64,000 nt of DNA from Orobanche coerulescens (Eukaryota; Streptophyta; Magnoliopsida; Lamiales; Orobanchaceae): NCBI GenBank assembly GCA_033398695.1, contig CM065802.1:210199096-210263095 (forward strand), read 5' to 3'. Of this stretch, positions 45,915-58,653 are shown in pieces. The notes under the pieces were generated by a model. It made no database searches, was not told the origin of the DNA, and saw nothing but the letters and a program-made list of their open reading frames with translations. Position 1 is the stretch's first letter. Each line of letters starts with the position of its first letter. The position numbers and the translations under genes are program-made.

Positions 45915-47499
45915 TTGACTTATGGAGTTAAGACGAGACACTCAACCCTACCAGCAGGAATGGCGATGTTCTCATGTTTTATGTTGCAAATTGAACCTAA
46001 AACTACAGAACAAGCCTTGGAAGATTATTCATGGATTAATGCCATGCAAGAGGAATTGGAGCAGATGGAAAGAAACAAAGTTTGGGAACTAACAGACAGA
46101 CCTGATCACAAGAAAGTTATTGGCACCAAATGGGTGTACAAAAATAAGAGTGATGAAGACGGAGCTGTTGTTAGAAATAAGGCCAGACTCGTAGCGAAAG
46201 GTTATTAGCGAAAGGTTATGCACAGTGTGAAGGAATAGATTTTGATGAAACCTATGCACCCGTTGCAAGATTAGAGGCCATCAGACTATTCCTCGCATAT
46301 GCTGCATTCAAGGATTTTGAAGTCTATCAGATGGATGTAAAGAGTGCTTTTCTAAATGGAATCCTAGAAGAAGAAGTCTATGTAGAGCAACCCCCAGGTT
46401 TTGTCAAAGGAGACAAAGTCTATAAGCTGTTGAAGGCTCTGTATGGACTTAAGCAAGCACCAAGAGCGTGGTATGAAACACTGTCTGTGTTTCTTGAGAA
46501 AAATGGATTTTGCAAAGGAAAGGTGGACAAGACCCTATTCAGAGTAGAGCACGAAGGCCACATATTAATAGTCCAGATATATGTGGATGACATCATATTC
46601 GGATCAACCAATCCAGAGCTATGCGAGAAATTCTCCAACCTCATGCAAGGAGAATTTGAGATGAGTATGATGGGAAAGCTTAACTTCTTTCTCGGACTAC
46701 AAGTTAAGCAGATGGAAAAAGGAATTTTCATCAACCAAGCAAAGTATACCAGAGATCTTATCAAGAGATATGGAATGGAATCAGCCAAGCCCGCAAGAAT
46801 TCCTATGAGCACAAGTACTCACCTGGATGCAGACGAGGCAGGCATATCAGTGGACTCAACCCACTACAGAGGACTCATTGGATCTCTTTTGTACCTCACC
46901 GCAAGCAGGCTAGACATATCCTATGCTGTTGGAGTTTGTGCACGATTCCAGTCCAAGTCGAAGCAATCACACCTAGATGCAGCCAAGAGGATACTAAAAT
47001 ACCTTAAGTCTACAATCAATGTTGGACTATGGTATCCCAAGGATGATAATTTCGAGCTGTCAGGATACTCAGATGCGGATTTCGCAGGATGCAAAATCAA
47101 CAGGAAGAGCACTAGTGGAACGTGTCAATTCCTATCAAGAAGCAGGTTTCTAACTCTATCTCCAGCACAGAGTCAGAATACCTAGCTGCAGGTAGCTGTT
47201 GTGCACAGATTCTATGGATCAGACAACAGTTAAGGGATTATAATATCATTGCCAACGAAGTTCCAATCTGGTGTGACAACAATAGTGCTATTGCAATAAC
47301 CAACAATCCGGTTTTGCACTCAAGGACGAAGCACATTGATGTTAAGCACCACTTCATCAGAGACCATGTGCTTAACAAAAGGGTTAGAGTTGAAAGAGTC
47401 AGCACAGACTACCAGATAGCTGACATCTTTACCAAACCCTTGCCAGAAGAAAGATTTTTGAGCCGAAAGAGATCTTGGATTACTAGATTGGGAATCTAG
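45915..47499 (+). pseudogene. Sirevirus reverse transcriptase and RNase H
   Basis: RT motifs run in order: [73 protein letters not shown] and the YVDD active site (46580-46591), then LNFFLGLQV. RNase H follows with [31 protein letters not shown] and HSRTKHIDVKHHFIRDH, up to DIFTKPLPEERF. All catalytic residues I could check are present. The copy is broken by a 14-bp tandem duplication at 46192-46219, which puts a stop after ARLVAKGY, and by a frameshift near 47150 inside RNase H. Confidence 0.92.
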
Positions 47500-48081
47500 T
47501 ACTGAAGCTAGTTGAAGCATTTCAGAGTAAGGACGGACCCAGCTGAAGAATCAGATCCTAGCTGATGCAGGCAAGAAGAAGAAGTTCGGACAAAGCAACC
47601 TAGTCGATCGTAATATCAAAGTAGAAGTCAACTCACCCGATACAGAGCGGTCAACAGTCAACAAATCAGACCAGCTAAGTTTTCTAAACTGACCTCTGAA
47701 TATTTAATTATTATCTGCCATAGTTATAATATTATTATATTAATTTTGGTTAACAACTGGCATTTAAATATACATTTTTCTAAGCCAAGTGGCAATTTTA
47801 ATACACGCGTCAATCGCTTATTAAATCAACCTCCACGGTGGCCAATCAAAATCAACCGTCAAATTTTAAAATGGGCCACCGATTCAAATTTGAAATTCAA
47901 AAGAATATCAAAAGGCATACCACCGTTTCAAATATATAATAAATTAATACATACGTCTTTTCATCTTCTTTATAAGGAAAGAAGACCTTTCACTTTACCC
48001 TTTACGCTTTCAAACCCTAGATTTTTTCAGAGTAAAAATTTCTTGAACACCGAAATACACTAAAATCTTTTGATTACAGAA
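47500..48081 (+). promoter_or_regulatory. Spacer before the accessory ORF: candidate promoter and splice acceptor
   Basis: An AT-rich 580-bp spacer contains, in order, GCCAATCAAAAT (CCAAT box, 47841), CTTTATAAGGAAAG (TATA-like, about 47969), AAACCCTAG (48012, a word common in plant 5' leaders) and TTTTGATTACAG (ends 48079), a good 3' splice site two bases before the ATG at 48082. Either internal transcription or splicing could express the downstream ORF. Both are inferences. Confidence 0.45.
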
Positions 48082-49080
48082 ATGGCAACCTATTTCGAAG
48101 GCGTAAACCTGAAGACGGTCAAGGACCAGATCATTTTCTCTCTGGTCGTCGATTTTGAAGGTTTGTTAGAAGCGAAATCTGGAGGATTATGATGTGTACA
48201 ACCTAATCCGCGCGATGAAGCTCAATGGGATCTACTCATTCCTTGATGTCAACCCGCAACATCTGTTCAAGGAGGATGTCATCGCGTTCTATCGCGAAGC
48301 TTGTTTGATTCAAGACGGAATTCGGAGCACAATCGGAGGAATTCAGGTCGACATAACGCGAGAGTCGATTCGCAGAGTTTTTGGTATGAAGCACCACGGC
48401 ATAGCCGTCGAAGCGCTCAAACAGTCTTCTGCCGAAATCTGGAAGACGATTAAGGACAAGAATGTGCCCGAAAAGCTGAAATTAACTGCCAAGAGGAATG
48501 AGCTTAAGAAGGTTTATCGTTTTGCGTTGGACATAACCAACAAAATAATCAAGGGGATGGTCGGCAGTTATGATCAACTGTCGTCGGCAAAATTTATGGT
48601 GCTGGGAGCACTAATTCAGGAAGAAGAAATCGATTGGGCTGATTACATCTTCAGGAAACTCGTGTGAGAGGTCAACAAAGTCGAGTGGCTTGACGATGAG
48701 AAGAGATTTAAGACAAAGCTGGCGTTTGGAACGCAGCTAAGTTGGTTTTTGGAAAAGACTGGTGTGGCAAAGGGAAGCACTGACCCCTTCCACCCCAACA
48801 AAAGACTTGGTCATATGGACCACGAGAAGCTGAGGAAATTCGGAGGCGCAAAGAGAGCAACTCAGATGCTGAAGGACCTACCTGACACGAGGCCATATCC
48901 GAGATATTATTCGTCAGGAGAGTCGGACAGACCTGCAGCCGATATCGCAACTGCAGTCGAGTCAAACACCGAGTCCGACGACACTCCCATAGCAGTCAGA
49001 TTTAAGAGAAGGGGACCAGCCCCTGAAGGACCCTCTATCTTGCAGTCATCACCAGAACCCTCTCCCAAGAGGCCAAGGAA
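48082..49080 (+). pseudogene. Sirevirus accessory (env-like) ORF, N-terminal part
   Basis: The start codon at 48082 (MATYFEGVNLKTVKDQ) opens a frame that shifts by one base near 48180, continues as DVYNLIRAMKLNGIYSFLDV and meets a TGA at 48665, which is likely a CGA change. It continues in the same frame to the insertion at 49085. The first 300 residues are mostly helical and charged and resemble the plant-transposon protein domain often annotated in extra ORFs of Sireviruses. A disordered stretch then contains KRPRKLL, a nuclear-localisation-like basic cluster. I see no signal peptide or membrane segment. The function is unknown; 'env-like' is a positional name. Confidence 0.75.
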
Positions 49081-49085
49081 ACTGC
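49081..49085. other. Target-site duplication of the gag-only Ty3 element (ACTGC)
   Basis: ACTGC is repeated at 58649-58653. Confidence 0.92.
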
Positions 49086-50497
49086 TGTAACACCCCCAAA
49101 TCCCATTGGGTCATTACAGTGCCGTGGACCCCCACACCAGGTGATCCACCAGGCGAACACGACTAAAATACAACAACCTGTCCAAAATAGGAGATCACAG
49201 ACCCTACTATGACGTCCGACATACTATTCCGATATGGAATTTCAACGACAAGGATGGGCCTACATGTCCAAAATAAAATACAACAACATACACGAGCCTT
49301 GCTCGGATAATACAAAACGACAACGACTGAACAAAATGGGAGTACTCCAACTGTCTGACCAACATGAACACCAAAATATCTCGGACTAGTATCGCTCGAA
49401 TGCCTCGTCGCCCTCGTCATGCCCCTGTGTCTCAACTCTCTCCTCGCAAGTACCTAAAACATGAAAACATGTTCCGCCCCACGGGTCGGGCCATCCAGTA
49501 TAATGAATATCAAGTACATGCACAACATGATATTCATCCAAAGGCAGAATAAATAGTACAATAATGGTAGTACGAGATGCTCACAAACCAAAGTAAGAAT
49601 CGAGCATTCGTGGAATACTATGCCCATGGCATACGATCAATACCTGCTCAATAGGTTAGAATATATGTGCCCAACGGCGAAACATCAATATAGAACACAA
49701 CAATACATTACCTGAAGGTAAATCAATCCAACGCTGAAATAAATAAGGATCACAATGCCCGAAGGCTCCAACAGAAATACCGATACATCACAATGGCCTA
49801 AAAGCCCTCAAATTAAGCCGCCAAAATATCACGATGGCACGAAAGCCGAATGCACCCAAGTCGTAAATCATCACAATACAGATCTCAAAGAAACAAACAT
49901 GACTGTCGAACATACCCCTCAGGCGTATGAACGCTCAATCACAAAACATCAAACTCATCCAATACTATGGACGATCAAAGTTTATGGCTCAAAAGATGGA
50001 CATCACAGTACGCCCGATCCGGAAATGTGTCCGTGCACATGTCCGCCCCGTATATGGAATCCAGAATATACGTGGGACAATGTACCCAATTAGCCTCACG
50101 AAACTACGTCCCGTGCATTACCCAATGCGTAATAATATCCACCAATGACTATATGTGCACGGCTAAAAATTCTACACAATAACCAATAGTAAATGAGATA
50201 TGATTCCGGATATGTCACGATACAACATGACAACGAAACTCAAAGGATAACACATCCAATACAAATCATACGACTCACCAAGTGAACGATGACACACGAA
50301 TAATGAAAGATCGACACGACCGACAATATACGAAACAACCATCCTGGGATCAAAATCCCTAAGGACCGATTAACACGAGCAACGATCACAACACAACAGT
50401 TCGGGAAAATCCTCAACCTTCAACGATCACAAAATTACCGAGTTCACAAGAATAATAGTGTGCTGCCTTGAATCGGTCAACACGACAAAAATAATTT

Positions 50498-50770
50498 AAC
50501 GGATGGGAACTATCGTTGATAATCCCAATTCAATACTTCTATTACCGTAGAATGGCCAATCGATAATAATTATACAACGGGTGAGAATTATCTTTTTGAC
50601 AACGGATGAGAATTATCTTTGATAATCCCAATTCAATATATCGATTACCGTTAGAGCGGACAATCGATAATAATTATACAACGGATGGGAATTATCTTTG
50701 ATAATCCCAATTCAATATATCGATAACCTTCAGAACGGTTAACCGATAACAATTATACAACGGATGTCTC
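50498..50770. repeat. 79-bp tandem repeat in the 3' LTR
   Basis: Units beginning AACGG start at 50498, 50576, 50601 (after a 25-bp partial unit), 50680 and 50759. Each full unit holds TCGATTACC facing CAATCGATAA and a TTATACAACGGATG segment. The same array occurs in the other LTR at about 56186-56460. The core resembles the 56-bp repeat at 3540-3910. Confidence 0.88.
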
Positions 50771-51492
50771 GGCACCTTTAATCGGTTACCGATAACGAAG
50801 ATGATAATCGAATACGTCAATGCCTTCAATCGGCCAAAACGACATCAATAGAAAAACACTGATATCAATAACGCATTTATTCACAAAAAATATCTTGATG
50901 GAACATCAATCAATAATAACAATCGATACGCCAATGCCGCGAACCGCTATCAACAACAATATCTCAAAGGAACATCAATCAATAATAACAATCGATATGT
51001 CGATATCATGAACCGCTATCGACAAATATATTACCAACAAATATCGCAATGCCTTAAATCGCCATTTACGAACAACAATAATATTTGGCATAATTTGCGA
51101 AGGGTATCGTATCAAACAATCCCCTGATATCAACAAAATCACAAAGAGACCAAGTCTCGAAATGATACACACATTCATACACATACATGATAACATTAAT
51201 CTCATTGACCAGTACAAGTATAAAACTTGCCTCAAACCGAAGGCGAGAAAGTCCTTCCACGATCAACGTCCTACCACGAATCGATCAACGGCGTCCTCCG
51301 ACAATCACAAGCACTCGAACAACCTTGAATGAAATACAATTCATTCGATAACACGATATCGACCGAAAACGACACAATAGATAATTCCGATTCCAACACG
51401 AACACATACTATACTCGTATTTATCCGTATACACACACATATATATAATATACATACATCACATATATATATATACAACTCACAATATCTAT

Positions 51493-51523
<31 letters not shown>

Positions 51524-52507
51524 CTCACTGCACACACACATTATATATATATATACATGTCACTGTACTTATATATATATACCTACACACTATATATATA
51601 TATATAGATAACAACACACACAAACCACACACACCAAACACATATATATTTATATATATAACAGCTCACGTTATATAATATATACATATATATGTTAACA
51701 CTACACACTCACACTTTACTGCACCTAACACACACAACATATATATATATATATATATATAATTGAAAAACACATAAAACCTTACCAGAGGAAGGAGCCG
51801 ATCGGCCAGGTCCGAAAAAAAACTCACATGCCGGAAATCGGCCGCCGGAAAAATTGACCCGCCGGAATTCGTCCAACTCCGGTCCGTTTCCGTCCATGGC
51901 CGGTTTTCACCCGACTCCGCCTGCAACTCCTCGCCGGAAGTATGTCAAGCCTCCGTTCCGCCGTCCGTTCCGGACAAAAACCACCTCCGGTCGCCGGAAA
52001 CAATGGAGAAACGTCCATGGCCGGAAACCATGAAGAACCGGTGGACGCCTGAGCTCCGCCTCGCCGGAAGAAAAAAATGCCGGCATAGGTCGACCGGATT
52101 TGCAGCCTTCCGGTTCGGAAATTCCGACCAGGCCGCCGCCGAGCTCCGATCGTGAGCCGCCTGCCGTCGCCGAACTTCAGTCGTCGCCAGAGACGTCGGC
52201 CCTACCTCCGGTCGCCGGAAAAATGGAGAAGCCGCTGCCCGTCCGTCCTCAAGCTCCATCTCGCCGGAAAAAAAAATGAAATGGAAGAGATGGAGAGAAG
52301 AGAGGGAGGACGAGAGGGAGAGAACAAGAGAGAGAAGGTGATAGATGGTGAGGGAGAGATGATGCAGGAAGAAGAAGAGAAAAAAAAAGTGAGAGAGGGA
52401 ACGCGAGAGAGAGGACAAGAGAGAGAAGATGCATGTGTATATATTATATATATACATAAAGTGAGAATCAGGACAATTAACGTGAGGGAGAGAGGTAGGT
52501 GATGTGA

Positions 52508-52690
52508 GAGATAATATATTTATATATATATATATATATATATAAATGATACCCTCGCCCCGAAAGTTGACCACGGGGAAGGTTCCCACCACCTACCACG
52601 CATTACGTACGTAACCTCAGGGCGTAACGTACGTAATCGCAACAAATTAGCGTACGTAATGCTACACAGATAGCGTACGCTATGACTATA
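52508..52690 (-). promoter_or_regulatory. U3 of the gag-only element: TACGTAC palindromes and TA-run TATA region
   Basis: On the minus strand, several TACGTACG or TAGCGTACGCTA palindromes (52597-52690) lie upstream of a TATATATA run (52508-52545). The copy in the other LTR is at 58262-58448. The promoter role is inferred from position and from the parallel with other LTRs here. Confidence 0.5.
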
Positions 52691-52892
52691 AACTTAGCCA
52701 AAATTCCAAACTCGCCAAGCAACAACCAAACGACGAAATCAAACCGTCGACCAGTATAAATATTTCGATCCCGAAATATTCTTATACAATATACATTGTA
52801 TTGGTCCAAACAACAACACTTGTACAATTCCAAATGAATGCGTACAACCCAACAGTAACATGAAAAAAAAAAAATTACCCCCGGATATTACA

Positions 52893-52912
52893 TACTCCCC
52901 CCCTTAAAAAGA
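52893..52912 (-). other. Polypurine tract of the gag-only element
   Basis: The minus strand reads TTTTTAAGGGGGGGAGTA directly before the LTR start TGTAATATCC. Confidence 0.85.
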
Positions 52913-53658
52913 GTTTCGTCCCCGAAACTCAGGGTGCACAAGTCGGGGCACGGACTATTCATCAGGATAAGAGAACAACATCTCCAGGAATACTCCTCAA
53001 TACGAGCAACTCCGCCTAAGCAACTGGGCCGACCCCACGGGTCCCCATGTCTCCTCTGCCTGAAACCAGCCAGGAAGTCGCACCACAAAAAGATAATAAC
53101 AATACAGACATAGTCCTCGGGACTATATCGAACGCACGCCCAAGTCCTCACGACTTGACGTCTCGAATCACAATGAACGATTACCCAGATCATCACAAAA
53201 ATCTCGGGTACAGGACCAAAAGGAAAGAAAATCGCATCAAATGACTCAAGTGTCAAGATTCTCAGATACAATGATTACAAGATCGATCAACCATAAATGG
53301 TTCGCAACCACAATAATAAAATACAGACCGAGTCAAACATCAATCCGAAAGACAAGGAAAATACAAATTAAGGTTACATCTCAAATGTACCCGAAATCAA
53401 CATCCTCCAGATCATCGAGCTCCTCGATCCCATCGACTCGAGGAAAACACAAATCTGAACTCGCTACTCCCCCTCGGGTGTCCATACCTCTGGCTCCCGA
53501 AGCCCGATATGACCCCTTGGATGAAGTACGGACTGAAGTGACAAAATCTCTCGAGGCCCGTGAGCTCTCTCGAGATCTACTTGCACTAGAACTCCTGCAG
53601 TATTCTGAAGGTGTCCCTGCCTCCCACATAGAAAATAAATAATAGCTGGCACCGTACA
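52913..53658 (-). other. Non-coding internal 3' region of the gag-only element
   Basis: Between the zinc knuckle and the polypurine tract there is no RT, RNase H or integrase motif. A short end-of-pol trace next to the polypurine tract is possible, but the frame is broken. Pol was lost before this copy inserted, because the LTRs and target duplication are intact. Confidence 0.65.
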
Positions 53659-54308
53659 TCAAGTACTAACATGCCCCGCTGAATCACAGTTAAAACAAAT
53701 AATTAGTCGAACTCGGCGCCTGAGAAGAAGATGCTTTCCCAGCACGAAGCCGACTAGAAAATGACCTCTTGGACGTCGGAGATCGATGTCCCTCTGAACG
53801 AATCGGCATCCTAGTCCTCTCACCAGAAGAAACTGAAGGATCCTTCTGAGTAAACTCCTCGATCGAAAGCTCTGCTCCAAGAGCCTTCTCGATGAATTCG
53901 CCAAGTGAACTACAATTGTGATTGAACAACTGCATTCTCAACCGCGGGTTCAACCTCTTGTTAAAATACTTGATCTTATCCGCCTCGGTACGGATAACCG
54001 ATGAAGTAAATCGAAGAAGTCCTTGAAACTTCTCAGCAATAACAATAACACCCTCGTTCTCGACGAATTCGGGGTTCAAAAACCTCCGACAACTTGGCTT
54101 CACGAAGTGGAGCCAGATAATACCTCTCTAACATGAGAGTCTTGAACTCGATCCAAACACAATCACGATCGGTGGGTTCTCGAGCACAACTCCGAAAATG
54201 ATTCGTCAGCCACCAAATTATTGGTACGAGGTTTCGGGTGTCGGCCCACTCTGCGGCCTCTACCCCCTCTGTCACGTCCTCTTTCCATACTGAAAGAATA
54301 ACGTTCAA
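53659..54308 (-). pseudogene. Gag of the gag-only element (one main frameshift)
   Basis: Reading from 54308: AAEWADTRN, then the Gag core WIEFKTLMLERYYLAPLREA. After a frameshift near 54080 come ADKIKYFNKRLNPRLRMQL, a basic Ser/Arg-rich linker (SPTSKRSFSSRLRAGK) and a half zinc knuckle (ICFNCDSAGHVST). The order matches Tekay-type Gag. The start of the protein may lie slightly upstream. With one main shift it may be a young copy of a recently coding gene. Confidence 0.83.
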
Positions 54309-54752
54309 TCATGACCACAACTCAAATACGCGTCAACGGCCAGAATGCTAGGTCAACGCAAAACACGAGTATACATACTCAACAGATAAACGATCACATC
54401 GATCGCGCTAATGATAGCCGATACAGAGTCCACATGCTCCAAAGCAAATAATCATAAATCAATCGCACCCGATCGCCACATACAAGTGTCAACAAAACAT
54501 GTTTAATCAATGACAAAATGAATGTATGCACATAAAAGAGAATAGAGTCCTTACACAGGTCATACGAAGCTTCGAGGTCTTGCGATACTAGTCTGCACTG
54601 ACGACGACTCGATGAAAGAATGACTCATACAGTCGTCCAACTATCACGACTCACAAAACCCGACTGTCCAGATTGTCATAACCTGACAGCCCCGCTACTA
54701 CCGCCTTGGTAGAGCCACATAACACACAAGCCAGGGTATCTCACAACCCAAT
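54309..54752 (-). other. 5' leader of the gag-only element
   Basis: Sequence between the primer binding site and gag, without a convincing frame. Its position fits an untranslated leader. Confidence 0.6.
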
Positions 54753-54764
54753 GCTCTGATACCA
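54753..54764 (-). other. Primer binding site (initiator tRNA-Met)
   Basis: The minus strand reads TGGTATCAGAGC, an exact standard match, five bases after the LTR end. Confidence 0.93.
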
Positions 54765-54769
54765 TCTTC

Positions 54770-57259
54770 TGTAACACCCACAAATCCCATTGGGTCATTA
54801 CAGTGCCGTGGACCCCCACACCAGGTGATCCACCAGGCGAACACGACTAAAATACAACAACCTGTCCAAAATAGGAGATCACAGACCCTACTATGACGTC
54901 CGACATACTATTCCGATATGGAATTTCAACGACAAGGATGGGCCTACATGGCCAAAATAAAATACAACAACATACACGAGCCTTGCTCGGATAATACAAA
55001 ACGACAACGACTGAACAAAATGGGAGTACTCCAACTGTCTGACCAACATGAACACCAAAATATCTCGGACTAGTATCGCTCGAATGCCTCGTCGCCCTCG
55101 TCATGCCCCTGTGTCTCAACTCTCTCCTCGCAAGTACCTAAAACATGAAAATATGTTCCGCCCCCACGGGGTCAGTCATCCAGTATAATGAATATCAAGT
55201 ACATGCACAACATGATATGCATCCAAAGGCAGAATAAATAGTACAACAATGGTAGTACGAGATGCTCACAAACCAAAGTAAGAATCGAGCATTCGTGGAA
55301 TACTATGCCCATGGCATACGATCAATACCTGCTCAATAGGTTAGAATATATGTGCCCAACGGCGAAACATCAATATAGAACACAACAATACATTACCTGA
55401 AGGTAAATCAATCCAACGCTGAAATAAATAAGGATCACAATGCCCGAAGGCTCCAACGGAAATACCGATAGATCACAATGGCCTAAAAGCCCTCAGCCGA
55501 AGCTGCCAAAATATCACGATGGCCTGAAAGCCGAACAGCCCGAAGCTGTAAATCATCACAATACAGATCTCAAAGAAACAAACATGACTGTCGAACATAC
55601 CCCTCAGGCGTATGAACGCTCAATCACAAAACATCAAACTCATCCAATACTATGGACGATCAAAGTTTATGGCTCAAAAGATGGACATCACAGTACGCCC
55701 GATCCGGAGATGTGTCCGTGCACATGTCCGCCCCGTATATGGAATCCAGAATATACGTGGGACAATGTACCCAATTAGCCTCACGAAACTACGTCCCGTG
55801 TGCACAGTCCAATGCAGAATAATATCCACCAATGACTATATGTGCCTGGCTAAAAATCCTACACAATAACCAATCGGAACGCAGATATGATTCCGGATAT
55901 GTCACGATACAACATGACAACGAAACTCAAAGGATAACACATCCAATACAAATCATACGACTCACCAAGTGAACGATGACACACGAATAATGAAAGATCG
56001 ACACGACCGACAATATTCGAAACAACCATCCTGGGATCAAAATCCCTAAGGACCGATTAACACGAGCAACGATCACAATACAACAGTTCGGGAAAATCCT
56101 CAACCTTCAACGATCACAAAATTACCGAGTTCACAAGAATAATAGTGTGCTGCCTTGAATCGGTCAACACGACAAAAATAATTTAACGGATGGGAACTAT
56201 CGTTGATAATCCCAATTCAATACTTCGATTACCGTAGAATGGCCAATCGATAACAATTATACAACGGATGAGAATTATCTTTTTGACAACGGATGGGAAT
56301 TATCTTTGATAATCCCAATTCAATATATCGATTACCGTTAGAGCGGACAATCGATAATAATTATACAACGGATGGGAATTATCTTTGATAATCCCAATTC
56401 AATATATCGATAACCTTCAGAACGGTTAACCGATAACAATTGTACAACGGATGTCTCGGCACCTTTAATCGGTTACTGATAACGAAGATGATAATCGAAT
56501 ACGTCAATGCCTTCAATCGGCCAAAACGACATCAATAGAAAAACACTGATATCAATAACGACGATTCACAAAAAAATATCTTGATGGAACATCAATCAAT
56601 AATAACAATCGATACGTCAATGCCGCGAACCGGCTATCAACAACAATATCTCAAAGGAACATCAATCAATAATAACAATCGATATGTCGATACCGCGAAC
56701 CGGCTATCGACAAATATATTACCAACAAATATCGCAATGCCTTAAATCGGCCATTTACGAACAACAATAATATTTGGCATAATTTGCCGAAGGGTATCGT
56801 ATCAAACAATCCCCTGATATCAACAAAATCACAAAGAGACCAAGTCTCGAAATGATACACACATTCATACACATACATGATAACATTAATCTCATTGACC
56901 AGTACAAGTATAAAACTTGCCTCAAACCGAAGGCGAGAAAGTCCTTCCACGATCAACGTCCTACCACGAATCGATCAACGGAGTCCTCCGACAATCACAA
57001 GCACTCGAACAACCTTGAATGAAATACAATTCATTCGATAACACGATATCGACCGAAAACGACACAATAGATAATTTCGATTCCAACACGAACACATACT
57101 ATACTCGTATTTATCCGTATACACACACATATATATAATATACATACATCACATATATATATATATACAACTCACAATATCTATATATATATATATATAA
57201 ATATATATATATATACTCACTGCACACACACATTATATATATATATACATGTCATTGTA

Positions 57260-57318
<59 letters not shown>

Positions 57319-57372
57319 ACACACTATATATGTATATATATATATAACAACACACACAAACCACACACACCA

Positions 57373-57419
<47 letters not shown>

Positions 57420-57491
57420 CAGCTCACGTTATATAATATATACATATATATGTTAACACTACACACTCACACTTTAGTGCACCTAACACAC

Positions 57492-57534
<43 letters not shown>

Positions 57535-58648
57535 CTGAAAAACACATAAAACCTTACCAGAGGAAGGAGCCGATCGACCAGGTCCGAAAAAAAACTCTCA
57601 TGCCGGAAATCGACCGCCGGAAAAATTGACCCACCGGAATTCGTCCAACTCCGGTCCGTTTCCGTCCATGGCCGGTTTTCACCCGACTCCGCCTGCAACT
57701 CCTCGCCGGAAGTATGTCAAACCTCCGTTCCGCCGTCCGTTCCGGACAAAAACGACCTCCAGTCGCCGGAAACAATGGAGAAACGTCCATGGCCGGAAAC
57801 CATGAAGAACCGGTGGACGCCTGAGCTCCGCCTCGCCGAAAGAAAAAAATGCCGGCATAGGTCGACCGGATTTGCAGCCTTCCGGTTCGGAAATTCCGAC
57901 CAGGCCGCCGCCGAGCTCCGATCGTGAGCCGCCTGCCGTCGCCAGAGACGTCGGCCCTACCTCCGGTCGCAGGAAAAATGGAGAAGTCGCTGCCCGTCCG
58001 TCCTCAAGCTCCATCTCGCCGAAAAAAAAAATGAAATGGAAGAGATGGAGAGAAGAGAGGGAGGACGAGAGGGAGAGAACAAGAGAGAGAGAAGGTGATA
58101 GATGGTGAGGGAGAGATGATGCAGGAAGAAGAAGAGAAAAAAAAAAGTGAGAGAGGGAACGTGAGAGAGAGGACAAGAGAGAGAAGATGCATGTGTATAT
58201 ATTATATATATAAATAAAGTGAGAATCAGGACAATTAAGAGGTAGGTGATGTGAGAGATAATATATTTATATATATATATATATATAATATATATATATA
58301 TAAATGATACCCTCGCCCCGAAAGTTGACCACGGGGAAGGTTCCCACCACCTACCACGCATTACGTACGTAACCTCAGGGCGTAACGTACGTAATCGCAA
58401 CAAATTAGCGTACGTAATGCTACACAGATAGCGTACGCTATGACTATTAACTTAGCCAAAATTCCAAACTCGCCAAGCAACAACCAAACGACGAAATCAA
58501 ACCGTCGACCAGTATAAATATTTCGATCCCGAAATATTCTTATACAATATACATTGTATTGGTCCAAACAACAACACTTGTACAATTCCAAATGAATACG
58601 TACAACCCAACAGTAACACGAAAAAAAAAATTACCCCCGGATATTACA
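54770..58648 (-). repeat. 5' LTR of the gag-only Ty3 element
   Basis: Nearly identical to 49086-52892 but 72 bp longer, mainly because TA microsatellites at 57261-57317, 57377-57418 and 57497-57533 are expanded. An 11- to 12-bp stretch near 57945 is absent relative to the other LTR. Confidence 0.93.
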
Positions 58649-58653
58649 ACTGC

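Larger units (their letters stand above)
49086..52892 (-). repeat. 3' LTR of the gag-only Ty3 element
   Basis: It runs TGTAACACCCCC to GGATATTACA on the plus strand. From left to right it contains a 79-bp tandem repeat (50498-50770), TA/CA microsatellites (51430-51770), a CCGG-rich segment (51830-52270), a GA-rich segment (52280-52440), a TA run (52508-52545) and a block of TACGTAC palindromes (52597-52690). Confidence 0.93.
49086..58648 (-). mobile_element. Gag-only Ty3/gypsy chromovirus (large LTRs, no pol)
   Basis: LTRs of 3807 bp (49086-52892) and 3879 bp (54770-58648) flank an internal region of only 1877 bp. The primer binding site lies next to the right LTR and the polypurine tract next to the left LTR, so the element is on the minus strand. 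Only Gag is encoded. The LTRs are almost identical apart from microsatellites and small indels, and the 5-bp duplication is intact, so insertion was recent. LTR ends and the polypurine context are related to the chromovirus at 1-7825. Confidence 0.93.

Noticed and set aside
51945..52592. Minus-strand frame of 215 codons in the LTR of the gag-only element
   Set aside because: The other LTR (57679-58176) has the same region in a different, shorter arrangement after small indels. It spans TA and GA runs and looks like leader sequence, not a gene.
52288..53642. Small plus-strand frames (for example 53241-53642) as host genes
   Set aside because: They lie antisense within the internal region or LTR of the gag-only element and show only low-complexity Ser/Arg text.
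54753..54764. tRNA gene trace
   Set aside because: Only the 12-base complement of a tRNA 3' end is present, at the exact place of a retrotransposon primer site. No tRNA fold follows.
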